Below are positions 1-7,147 of a stretch of 11,261 bases of DNA, one piece after another. The stretch is from Methylotetracoccus sp. (GTDB taxonomy: Bacteria; Pseudomonadota; Gammaproteobacteria; Methylococcales; Methylococcaceae), in assembly GCA_025458755.1 (NCBI GenBank), contig JALORT010000022.1:1-11261 (forward strand). Reading direction: 5' to 3'. The notes beneath the pieces are model-generated. The model had not been told where the DNA came from and ran no database searches. It saw nothing but the letters and a program-made list of their open reading frames with translations. The position numbers were made by a program, and so were the translations under genes. Each line of letters opens with the position of its first letter. The stretch's first letter is position 1.

Positions 1-553
<553 letters not shown>

Positions 554-624
554 CGGTCGACGGTTGTCCCCCGGCACTGGTAACCAGCAGTCATCAGTTG
601 GTCGGCGCTGATGGTGAATGGCCC

Positions 625-646
625 GAAGCGGACATCGTGCCGCTTC
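625..646 (+). other. Hairpin in the ahcY-metF gap
   Basis: GAAGCGG (625-631) and CCGCTTC (640-646) form a perfect 7-bp stem with an 8-base loop, 72 bases after the ahcY stop. No T-run follows, so it is not a textbook intrinsic terminator. It could be an ahcY 3'-end structure or a short repeat relic. No gene is visible in 554-805. Confidence 0.4.
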
Positions 647-732
647 TGCCGCCGGGAAAGCTCGACTGAGGGAAGCCGTCGCCCGGTGTGCGGCGCCGCT
701 GGTGCGAGGTTGCACGGCGGCATGGCCGCTAC

Positions 733-791
733 GTTCCGCGCTAAGGTCTAAATTCTAGCTTACGCGGAACCTCACTCTCAGGGGTTCCGCG
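733..791 (+). promoter_or_regulatory. metF leader with two mutually exclusive hairpins (possible attenuator or translational switch)
   Basis: The 10-mer GTTCCGCGCT occurs twice, at 733-742 and 784-793. Between them CGCGGAACC (763-771) is complementary to both. Pairing upstream gives a 12-bp stem: 733-740 with 763-770, plus TAAG 742-745 with CTTA 759-762, with C741 bulged and a 13-base loop. Pairing downstream gives a perfect 9-bp stem, 763-771 with 783-791, with an 11-base loop. The downstream stem ends 14 bases before the metF ATG, which has no clear Shine-Dalgarno sequence, so this fold could affect ribosome entry. The pairing is seen directly; a regulatory role is inferred. It does not match the SAH or SAM riboswitch consensus motifs that I know. 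Confidence 0.5.
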
Positions 792-805
792 CTGTTCTAT
801 CCGCC

Positions 806-1687
806 ATGGAATCGCAGAAAAAGTACTCGCCGGAATTCAGTTTCGAATTTTTTCCACCCAAGACATCCGAGGCAGAAGCGACTCTCGATCGGACGATCGC
901 GAAGCTTGCACCGCTGAAACCCCGGTTCTGTTCGGTGACCTTCGGGGCTGGAGGGTCGACCCGCGAGAAAACCTTCGAGACCGTGGTGAAGATCCAGACG
1001 CACACGCTCATCCCCTGTGCTCCGCATATCTCCTGCATCGCGTCGACGAAGCAGAATATCCGCGAAGTGCTCGATGCGTATCGCGCCGCTGGCATCCGCC
1101 ATATCGTGGCCTTGCGCGGCGACATGCCCTCCGGCATGTTGTCGGCGGGCGAATTCCGTTACGCCAGCGAATTGGTGGAATTCATCCGCCGGGAGACGCA
1201 GGACCATTTTCATATCGAAGTGGCTGGCTATCCGGAAGGTCATCCGCAGGCGCCGAACATCGTCGCGGATCTTCGGAACTTCAAGCGAAAAGTGGACGCT
1301 GGCGCGAACAGCGCGATCACACAATACTTTTACAATCCCGAAGCGTATTTCCGGTTCGTCGATGACTGCGAGAAAGCGGGTATCGCTATTCCGATCGTGC
1401 CCGGTATCATGCCGATCACCAATTACACTCAGCTGTCCCGTTTCTCCGAGATGTGTGGTGCCGACATCCCGCGTTGGATCCGCAAGCGGCTCGAAGCTCT
1501 CGGCGACGACCGAGCGGCGATTCGTGCGTTCGGGCTCGAAGTCGTGACGGACCTGTGCCGCCGACTGCTGGAACAGGGCGCGCCGGGGCTGCACATTTAC
1601 ACGCTGAATCAGTACGAGGCCAGCATTGGCCTTTGGCGGAATCTCGGGCTTGCTAGCGGCCTGACGGAACCTGCGGTAGAGGCATGA
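806..1687 (+). CDS. metF: 5,10-methylenetetrahydrofolate reductase
   Basis: Cytosolic FAD enzyme that reduces 5,10-methylene-THF to 5-methyl-THF, the methyl donor for methionine synthase. At 293 residues it matches the single-domain bacterial MetF length. Landmarks: FSFEFFPPKT at residues 11-20, with E14 in the position of the catalytic Glu28 of E. coli MetF; VTFGAGGS (44-51); ALRGDMP (102-108), with D106 matching the flavin-site aspartate; HIEVAGYPEGHP (136-147); and ITQYFYN (171-177), with Q173 at the folate-contacting glutamine. The C-terminal LHIYTLNQYEA is typical. The ATG at 806 places FEFFPP at the normal distance from the N-terminus. No Shine-Dalgarno sequence is obvious, and the start lies just behind the two-way hairpin region. 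Together with ahcY it forms a methionine-cycle neighbourhood. Confidence 0.97.
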   Translation: MESQKKYSPEFSFEFFPPKTSEAEATLDRTIAKLAPLKPRFCSVTFGAGGSTREKTFETVVKIQTHTLIPCAPHISCIASTKQNIREVLDAYRAAGIRHIVALRGDMPSGMLSAGEFRYASELVEFIRRETQDHFHIEVAGYPEGHPQAPNIVADLRNFKRKVDAGANSAITQYFYNPEAYFRFVDDCEKAGIAIPIVPGIMPITNYTQLSRFSEMCGADIPRWIRKRLEALGDDRAAIRAFGLEVVTDLCRRLLEQGAPGLHIYTLNQYEASIGLWRNLGLASGLTEPAVEA

Positions 1688-1758
1688 AGAGCTCGCGCCA
1701 GCACTGCGCGAAGCGGCGATTAGCGATGTGAACCGAGTATAACCAGCGAGATACCACG

Positions 1759-2154
1759 ATGTTGCTCCCTCCGCGGTGTGCCGTTCGCCGAATGGGCTGG
1801 GCGTGGCCAGCCTGGGGCGGCGTCCTGCTTCTTCTGGCCGGCTGCGCGGGTACGCAACCGGGGGAAGGGCAGGCCCCGGTCGCGCAGCGCGCACCGGATT
1901 ACGCTCGGGGTTCGCGTCTGTACCAACTGTACTGCGGTGCCTGTCACGACGCCGGCCAGCACGATGCTCCGACGCTGGATGACATCGAGGCCTGGGATGA
2001 ACGCGCCTTCCGGTGGGATTCGGTGTTGCGCCAGCATGCAGCGCAGGGCTTCCTGAACATGCCGGCTCAGGGCGGTCAGCCGGAACTGTCGGAACAGAAC
2101 ATGAACGACGTGTTCTTTTTCATGCTGACGAGAATCAGGGCGCTCGACGAGTAG
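1759..2154 (+). CDS. Predicted lipid-anchored class I c-type cytochrome (c5-like)
   Basis: 131 residues. The N-terminus has arginines followed by a hydrophobic stretch ending in a lipobox, LAGC, at 26-29, so Cys29 is the likely lipid-modified residue after export. One heme-binding motif, CGACH, lies at 59-63, with His63 as axial ligand. A likely second ligand is Met101 in FLNMPAQGG, and the C-terminal helix NDVFFFMLTRI fits a small class I cytochrome c. It should act as a periplasmic, membrane-tethered one-electron carrier; its partner is unknown, although oxidase assembly genes lie 1.4 kb away. A second ATG at codon 12 (1792) would also keep the signal region. It converges with the PAS/GGDEF gene. 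A function in electron transfer is firm; the subclass is a guess. Confidence 0.85.
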   Translation: MLLPPRCAVRRMGWAWPAWGGVLLLLAGCAGTQPGEGQAPVAQRAPDYARGSRLYQLYCGACHDAGQHDAPTLDDIEAWDERAFRWDSVLRQHAAQGFLNMPAQGGQPELSEQNMNDVFFFMLTRIRALDE

Positions 2155-2165
2155 CGTGGTGGCTC

Positions 2166-2185
2166 CCCGTTCAACGCAGAACGGG
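2166..2185. terminator. Hairpin between convergent genes
   Basis: CCCGTTC (2166-2172) and GAACGGG (2179-2185) form a perfect 7-bp stem with loop AACGCA, 12 bases after the cytochrome stop and 27 bases beyond the stop of the opposing PAS/GGDEF gene. The position suits a bidirectional terminator, but neither strand has a clear T-run, so termination is inferred from placement only. Confidence 0.4.
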
Positions 2186-2211
2186 TTGCCCTCATGGCGC
2201 GCGTGCCGCCG

Positions 2212-3024
2212 TCAGATGTCGACCCCGACGCGGCGAAGCAGCTTCCGGGAATCCTCGCCTTTCTGCCAGGCTGCCACGGCCACGTCCAGTACCCAGCCCT
2301 CGGCACTCCGGGCCAGCATAATAGGGCCTTCCCGCATCTTGGTACCCAACAGGTTCGCACGCTCGGCTGTGGTTTCCGGGAGCACGAGCAGAAAGCTGTT
2401 GTGGTCAAGGCGTCCCAACTCGTCGGCCCAGCGCAGCCGGTCGCGAAACTCTTCACTCAAACCGCGAACTATTTCGTTTTCCTCCGCGGAAGGGCGTGTT
2501 GCCTCGAGCCTGATCCGAATTACCGAGAACGGGTTTCCGTAACGTCGGCTGCGTGCCACCTGCCGCTCCAGGGCGTCCATGACGCCGTGTTTGTTCAACA
2601 AACCCGTTTCCGGGTCGTGCGTTTCCAGCGCTTTAATGCGTTGCCGGCACTGTTCGAGTGACTTTTCGAGGTCTGCTTCCCGCGTGATATCGCGGAAAAA
2701 CAAAGCGGTCGCCGCGGCTTCGTTGAGGTCGACCGCGACGCGCTCCAGGTGGACCGTACCGCCTTGATTGCGGCGGCTGATCCGGATTCTGTCGTCTGTC
2801 CCCAACAGACCCCTCAGCCGGCCATCGGCCAGGACTCCGTCCACGCCTCCTGCCAATAGCCCTGCCCGATCGCAGTCGACTTGTTCAAGCAAGGTTTCGT
2901 TGACCCACACGAGGTGTTCGCCCTCCCGGACCAGAATGCCGAACGGTGATCCTTCCATCAGGTTTGCGGCCAAGGCCGACCGCAGTGGGCCGCGCAAGGC
3001 GCGTGGTCCCCGGGAGGTCGTCAC
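2212..3024 (-). CDS. PAS domain protein with degenerate GGDEF domain
   Basis: 270 residues from a GTG at 3024-3022, chosen because GGAG lies 6 bases upstream and because longer versions would run into the neighbouring DUF2909 gene. Residues ~16-115 look like a PAS sensor fold (ILVREGEHLVWVNETLL through TALFFRDITREADLEKS), followed by a short coiled coil (~118-134). The next domain begins with HDPETGLLNK (136-145), the usual entry to a GGDEF domain, and contains RYGNPFSVIRI and LVLPETTAE. The signature loop reads GRLDHNSFLLVLP, so GGDEF is replaced by DHNSF (207-211), which should abolish diguanylate cyclase activity. No export signal is seen, so it is probably cytosolic. A likely role is sensing plus protein or nucleotide binding rather than c-di-GMP synthesis. 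It lies downstream of the DUF2909 gene on the same strand. Confidence 0.82.
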   Translation of the reverse strand: MTTSRGPRALRGPLRSALAANLMEGSPFGILVREGEHLVWVNETLLEQVDCDRAGLLAGGVDGVLADGRLRGLLGTDDRIRISRRNQGGTVHLERVAVDLNEAAATALFFRDITREADLEKSLEQCRQRIKALETHDPETGLLNKHGVMDALERQVARSRRYGNPFSVIRIRLEATRPSAEENEIVRGLSEEFRDRLRWADELGRLDHNSFLLVLPETTAERANLLGTKMREGPIMLARSAEGWVLDVAVAAWQKGEDSRKLLRRVGVDI

Positions 3025-3085
3025 GGTGATCTCCGAACGGCGCACGCCGGCGAATCGACCGGAACTCGGTCTACGGCGGCGGGAG

Positions 3086-3352
3086 TCAACGGACTTCAGC
3101 GGGTGCCGTCGGGGACGGCGCCGAGGTGTTGGAACCGCTGCTGCGAACACCCAAGCGCAATCCATGCGGCTGCAGAACGCCGAAGGTATAGCCCAGCAGC
3201 AGCAGCACGAACAGCGCGATCGAGAGGCCGATACGAAATGTCAAAGCCTTGACGGTGCGCACCGATCTGCTGCGATCTTTCAACAGGTAGACGAGAGCGG
3301 AGCCCAGGCTCGCGACGATGACCAGCAGGATCAATATGATAAGAATCTGCAT
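3086..3352 (-). CDS. Small two-helix inner membrane protein, DUF2909-like
   Basis: 88 residues with two hydrophobic segments, MQILIILILLVIVASLGSAL (1-20) and RIGLSIALFVLLLLGYTFGV (40-59), joined by a basic loop with the hallmark LLKDRSRSVRTVKALTFR. This is the pattern of the DUF2909 'twin transmembrane' family, which in many gammaproteobacteria sits beside cytochrome c oxidase assembly genes, as here next to SURF1. The ATG at 3352 is chosen because family members begin right at the first helix; an upstream in-frame start at 3406 would add 18 residues of unlike composition. No good Shine-Dalgarno sequence precedes it. The C-terminal ~25 residues (Ser/Pro/Ala-rich) extend beyond the usual end. 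The molecular function of the family is not established; a link to oxidase biogenesis is inferred from gene order. Confidence 0.83.
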   Translation of the reverse strand: MQILIILILLVIVASLGSALVYLLKDRSRSVRTVKALTFRIGLSIALFVLLLLGYTFGVLQPHGLRLGVRSSGSNTSAPSPTAPAEVR

Positions 3353-3555
3353 GAGAGTAGAGATCGAGTGCACGATGCGCCAAGTTGCGCCCGAGTGCCG
3401 GAGCAACGCGGCCGCTTTCTCACGACCGCTCCGCCGACAGGCTCAAATCGGAGCGAACATGCTGTTAAACTTGAAATTCGGTGCTCCGGTGTCCGATGGA
3501 AGGACGGCCCGCAACGAGCCATGTCAAAAGTGTCGCGAGTGCGCTGTTTCCAACG
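3353..3555. promoter_or_regulatory. Divergent intergenic region between the DUF2909 gene and SURF1
   Basis: 203 bases separate two divergent starts and should hold promoters for both directions. A TTGAAA box at 3471-3476 resembles a -35 element towards SURF1, but no convincing -10 lies at the proper distance. The stretch TTAAACTTGAAATT is locally AT-rich. No gene is seen. Confidence 0.35.
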
Positions 3556-4287
3556 ATGTCTCATTATAGCTTCAAACCGGGTCGGGCTCCGGCATTGGCG
3601 ACCGCGCTGTTGTTCCCGTTGTTCGTCTCTCTCGGCATCTGGCAAACGCATCGTGCCGAGGAAAAGGAAAGGTTGATCACTCTTCATCGAGCCCGGAGTC
3701 AGGCCGCAGAGCTGGTGCTGGGACCGCTGCGCTTTCCGCCGCTCGACGAAGTCCGCTACCGGCGTGTGGCGCTCGAAGGGCGGTATGATGACGCGCATCA
3801 AATCTTGCTGGACAATCAGATCGTCGACCATCAGGCGGGTTACTTTGTGCTGACGCCGCTCCAGGTTTCGGGCGGCGAACAGAGGATACTGGTCAACCGC
3901 GGTTGGGTTCCCGCAGGCCCGAACCGCTCCACCCTGCCGCGTGTCGCCGTCGGCGGAAATGCGGTTCGGGTGCGCGGTGTTGTGGACAAGTTTCCGTCGG
4001 TCGGGTGGCGACTGCGAGGGGCAGAAACGCCGACTCCCGGATGGCCGGGCGTGGTCCAACTGGTCGATGCGGCGGCACTCTCGCTGCATCTCGGTTATCC
4101 CGTCGTTCCTTATCAGGTATTATTGGACGCCTCCGAGCCGAACGGTTACGTTCGGCGCTGGACATCGTCCGATCCGGATCCGGGGAAGAATAGGGGCTAC
4201 GCGCTGCAATGGTTCTCCTTCGCGACAATCCTGATGGTGCTCTTCCTTTGGTTTGGCTTCCAACCGAAACCCTCCGCCCCCCATTAA
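3556..4287 (+). CDS. SURF1 family cytochrome c oxidase assembly protein
   Basis: Inner-membrane assembly factor thought to help insert or handle heme A during maturation of cytochrome c oxidase subunit I. 243 residues, the normal bacterial size. The topology is typical: one helix near the N-terminus (ALLFPLFVSLGIWQ, 17-30) and one near the C-terminus (FATILMVLFLWFGF, 222-235), with a soluble domain facing the periplasm. Family motifs: LGIWQ; EVRYRRVALEGRYD (65-78); LLDNQ (84-88); GYFVLTPL (95-102); ILVNRGWVPAG (111-121); and NRGYALQWFSFA just before the last helix. The ATG at 3556 starts right before the first helix; the frame is open further upstream but carries no family sequence. The next gene begins within or just after its end, which suggests one transcript. 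Confidence 0.93.
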   Translation: MSHYSFKPGRAPALATALLFPLFVSLGIWQTHRAEEKERLITLHRARSQAAELVLGPLRFPPLDEVRYRRVALEGRYDDAHQILLDNQIVDHQAGYFVLTPLQVSGGEQRILVNRGWVPAGPNRSTLPRVAVGGNAVRVRGVVDKFPSVGWRLRGAETPTPGWPGVVQLVDAAALSLHLGYPVVPYQVLLDASEPNGYVRRWTSSDPDPGKNRGYALQWFSFATILMVLFLWFGFQPKPSAPH

Positions 4288-4309
4288 GCGACGCCCGTTC
4301 TTGCCACCT

Positions 4310-4897
4310 GTGACACATCAAACCCCCCGGTCAGCGCGCAGCCGCGCGATGCTCATCCTGATCGTAGGTATCGCGCTGATTCCTTTTCTTTTCGCCTGGT
4401 ATTACGCGAAGAACCCGGAACTGATTGCGAAACGCAGCAATTACGGAACGCTGATCACTCCGGCGCAGCCGCTGTCCTACGATGACTTGCTGGTGCCCTC
4501 CGGCTTGCAGGTGGCCAAGGGGCGCTGGATCATGCTGCAAGTCCTGCCTGCCGGCGGGACGTGCGGTCCCGCATGCATCGAAACCTTGCGCACCTCGCGG
4601 CAAATTCACTTGTTGCTGAACAAGGACATCGTCCGTGTCCGCCGTTTGCTTCTGAGCAGCGATTCGGACCTTCTCCTGACCAGGGATGTGCAGGATGACC
4701 CCGATCTGTTGCGCGGCAGGGCAGCGCCCGCCGTCACCGAGGCGCTGACGCGTGTTCTCGGTCGGTCTCTCGAAGAAGGTATGCTGATCCTGATCGATCC
4801 CTTCGCCAATGCGATGATGTGGTATCCCCCTGGCTTCGATCCGTACGGCTTGCTTCGCGATATCAAGCACTTGCTTCGCGCTTCTCAGATTGGCTGA
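4310..4897 (+). CDS. Membrane-anchored protein with CxxxC motif, oxidase assembly neighbour
   Basis: 195 residues from the GTG at 4310, chosen because it avoids overlapping SURF1; a TTG at 4253 would give 214 residues and a 35-base overlap, and the ATG at 4349 would start at the membrane helix. One N-terminal hydrophobic segment (LILIVGIALIPFLFAWYY) follows arginines, so the rest should face the periplasm. Then comes a strand-like WIMLQVLPAGG leading to TCGPACIETL with Cys85 and Cys89 (CxxxC). The placement resembles the metal- or redox-active cysteines of SCO/thioredoxin-fold proteins. The gene order SURF1 - this protein - CtaA is common in gammaproteobacterial oxidase clusters, where the middle protein is usually left hypothetical. 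A role in copper or thiol handling for the oxidase CuA site is inference. The start is uncertain. Confidence 0.75.
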   Translation: MTHQTPRSARSRAMLILIVGIALIPFLFAWYYAKNPELIAKRSNYGTLITPAQPLSYDDLLVPSGLQVAKGRWIMLQVLPAGGTCGPACIETLRTSRQIHLLLNKDIVRVRRLLLSSDSDLLLTRDVQDDPDLLRGRAAPAVTEALTRVLGRSLEEGMLILIDPFANAMMWYPPGFDPYGLLRDIKHLLRASQIG

Positions 4898-4942
4898 TCC
4901 GCTTCCGCCTCATCCGCTGCCTCCACCGCATCGCTCTCGCCC

Positions 4943-6964
4943 ATGTTCAGAAAATTGACGCTGCTTGCCCTGTTGCTGGTCTTCCTGGTTGGTGTTCTGG
5001 CAGCTTATGTCCGCGTTTCCAGCGCCGGGCTCGGCTGCCCGAAATGGCCTGGTTGTTACGGCCAGGTCTTGGTTGACGAACCTCTGCAGGCGATGCGGCA
5101 CGCCGTGGACGCCAAGACCCGAGCTTACGCACCTCCATGGGCCTCAAGCGCGCACCGTTATTTAGGCGGGGCCGTCGGCGTCTGCATGCTGCTGTTGCTG
5201 GGTCTGGTGTGGCGGTTACCGGAGCATCGGGGGCGCGCTGCCGGATTGGTCTTCGCCGGCGCGCTGCTGGTCGCCGCGCTAGCGGGCCTCGGGTACTGGA
5301 GCGTGCGGACGGGGGCTCCGCCGGGTCTGGTGACAGCGCAGTTCGCGCTCGGCTTCTTGACGCTGGCCGTACTCTACGCGCTGTATCTGGAGGCAGTGCC
5401 TGGCGGCGTGCGAGGCGTATCGGGCGGACGCGGCATCGGGTGGCTGGCCCGCCTGGGGTTGGGTGTCCTGCTGGTGGAGATCGTGCTCGGCGGCTGGACC
5501 AGCGTCAACTACGCCGGCACCGCCTGCCCGGATTTTCCGACTTGTTTCGGGAGCGCGTGGCCGGAGGTCGACTACGCGACGGCTTTCGATGCGAGGCTCT
5601 TCCTGACGCCGGAATCCCCGTCCGGTGTTTTGCCTCCGGACGCCCGCGCGGCCATTCACTGGGCCCACCGCGTCGGTGCCGGACTCGGCTTCGTGCTGCT
5701 GACCTTGTTGGCGATAGGTGTCAGCGCGGCCCGTTACCCGGTCCCCATGCGCAGGGCAGGGGTGATGTTGAATGGTCTGCTGTTCGCTGGGATCGCGTTC
5801 GGTATCGCCGCCGTGCTGCTGAGGCTGCCGGTCGCGATTGTGGTGGGGCACCATGCGGTCGCGGCCTTGTTGCTGCTGAACGTCGTCTATGTGACCGTCC
5901 ATCTGCGCCGTTCCGAGGTGCCGCTGGCGATAAAACCGCGGGCGGAGATCCCGCCGGTCACGGGACCCGCCTTGCCTCCGATCGTGACCGAGCCCGTTCC
6001 CACGATCCCAAGTGCCGAGGCGGCCGCGCGTCCGGCACCGGGGATGTTCGAACGCCTGCGCACACAACTCGGGAAAACCCGGGGCGGCTTGACCGGCGTT
6101 CTGGCCAATCTGGCGCTCGGCAAGAAAACGATCGATCGCGAGCTGCTGGAGGAGATCGAGGAACGTCTGTTGATGGCCGATCTCGGCGTGAACGCCACCG
6201 CGCGGATCATCGATGATCTCACCCAGAGTCTGGAACGGCATGAGCTTCGTGATTGGGACGTGTTGCAGGCGAGTCTCCGCAAGCATCTGCACGGCATCCT
6301 CCGGCCTTGCAGCGTGCCGCTGCACATCCCGCCGGAAGTCAGACCCTTTGTGATCCTGGTGGTTGGCGTCAACGGCGTCGGCAAGACGACGACCATCGGC
6401 AAACTGGCGAAACGGCTGCAGAACCAGGGCCACAGTGTGATGCTCGCGGCCGGCGATACCTTCCGCGCGGCCGCGGTGGAACAGTTGCAGCAGTGGGGCG
6501 AACGCAATCGGATCAGCGTGATTGCGCAGCAATCGGGCGCCGACTCGGCATCGGTCATCTACGACGGGGTGCAAGCGGCGCAGGCACGCAAGGTGGACGT
6601 GCTGATTGCCGATACCGCCGGGCGCCTGCATACCAAGTCCAATCTGATGGAGGAGTTGCGCAAGATCAAGCGCATCATCGGCAAACTCGATCCAACCGCC
6701 CCGCATGAGATTCTGCTCGTGGTCGATGCCGGTACCGGCCAGAACGCGATTTCCCAGGCGAAGCAGTTCAACGAAGCGGTGGGCCTGACCGGCATCGCGC
6801 TGACCAAACTCGACGGTACCGCGAAGGGGGGCGTGATCTTCGCGCTGGCGGGGCAGTTCGGCATTCCGATTCGCTACATCGGCATCGGCGAAGGCATCGA
6901 CGATCTCCAGGATTTCGACGCCGACAAATTCATCGAAGCCCTGTTCGAAACGAGGGTACATTAG
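4943..6964 (+). CDS. Fusion protein: heme A synthase-like CtaA/COX15 domain joined to FtsY NG domain
   Basis: 673 codons with no stop between two families. Residues 1-323 form a CtaA/COX15-like membrane domain with about eight helices, two cysteine pairs (C32/C38 in GLGCPKWPGCYG, C195/C201 in ACPDFPTCFG), His71 in SSAHRY, His239/His242 in AIHWAHR and His303 in VGHHAV. Canonical CtaA hydroxylates heme O to heme A. Residues 324-367 are a Pro/Ala-rich linker. Residues 368-673 are the FtsY NG GTPase, the SRP receptor: amphipathic MFERLRTQLGKTRGGL, P-loop GVNGVGKTTT (475-484), DTFRAAAVEQL (505-515), DTAGR (557-561), TKLDGTAKGG (621-630), and a GIGEGIDDLQDF end. An eight-helix domain would leave its C-terminus in the cytoplasm, where FtsY must work, so the topology fits. 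The start matches the normal CtaA start. An internal ATG at 6044 could give NG alone, but it lacks a well-spaced ribosome site. Confidence 0.9.
   Translation: MFRKLTLLALLLVFLVGVLAAYVRVSSAGLGCPKWPGCYGQVLVDEPLQAMRHAVDAKTRAYAPPWASSAHRYLGGAVGVCMLLLLGLVWRLPEHRGRAAGLVFAGALLVAALAGLGYWSVRTGAPPGLVTAQFALGFLTLAVLYALYLEAVPGGVRGVSGGRGIGWLARLGLGVLLVEIVLGGWTSVNYAGTACPDFPTCFGSAWPEVDYATAFDARLFLTPESPSGVLPPDARAAIHWAHRVGAGLGFVLLTLLAIGVSAARYPVPMRRAGVMLNGLLFAGIAFGIAAVLLRLPVAIVVGHHAVAALLLLNVVYVTVHLRRSEVPLAIKPRAEIPPVTGPALPPIVTEPVPTIPSAEAAARPAPGMFERLRTQLGKTRGGLTGVLANLALGKKTIDRELLEEIEERLLMADLGVNATARIIDDLTQSLERHELRDWDVLQASLRKHLHGILRPCSVPLHIPPEVRPFVILVVGVNGVGKTTTIGKLAKRLQNQGHSVMLAAGDTFRAAAVEQLQQWGERNRISVIAQQSGADSASVIYDGVQAAQARKVDVLIADTAGRLHTKSNLMEELRKIKRIIGKLDPTAPHEILLVVDAGTGQNAISQAKQFNEAVGLTGIALTKLDGTAKGGVIFALAGQFGIPIRYIGIGEGIDDLQDFDADKFIEALFETRVH
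6780..6964 (+). repeat. Direct repeat copy 1: 3' end of ftsY (intact)
   Basis: The last 185 bases of the fusion gene, from within the VGLTGIAL region to the stop codon, recur at 9069-9241. The match begins at T6780/T9069 and ends at the stop codon; the flanks on both sides differ. This copy keeps the full GIGEGIDDLQDF motif and is the one in use. Confidence 0.93.
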
Positions 6965-7147
6965 TTCGCTGTTGTTGGATTGATATAGCCTTTCGCCAGG
7001 CTTGCTCAGGGTTACAGCTTCGTGTCGACTCTGTACGCGTACCACCCGTCGGGTTCATGATCTAGTAGTAATCGGCCGCGAGTTCCGCATACCAGCGACT
7101 ATGGCGGCCTGATTGGACACTCAAAGCTTCATCGTGCAGCAATCCGA
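6965..7147. other. Non-coding start of the accessory segment
   Basis: 183 bases after the ftsY stop without a credible gene. AGCCT (6988-6992) and AGGCT (6999-7003) give only a weak 5-bp hairpin, so no clear ftsY terminator is seen. The base composition is less GC-rich than the genes to its left. Confidence 0.5.

Noticed and set aside
554..805. Known SAH or SAM riboswitch before metF
   Set aside because: The paired segments and sequence do not match the conserved cores of those riboswitches as I know them; only an unclassified two-way fold is supported.
797..1894. Minus-strand open frame of 365 codons over metF
   Set aside because: Covers metF, whose plus-strand protein has all family motifs. 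The antisense protein has none.
2768..3676. Plus-strand open frame of 302 codons opposite the PAS/GGDEF and DUF2909 genes
   Set aside because: Spans two recognisable minus-strand genes and the intergenic region, with low-complexity Arg/Ser/Gln composition and no motif.
5279..7045. Long minus-strand open frame (588 codons) across the fusion gene
   Set aside because: It is antisense to two well-recognised protein domains, shows no family motif and is rich in Gln/His/Arg as expected for a shadow frame in GC-rich coding DNA.
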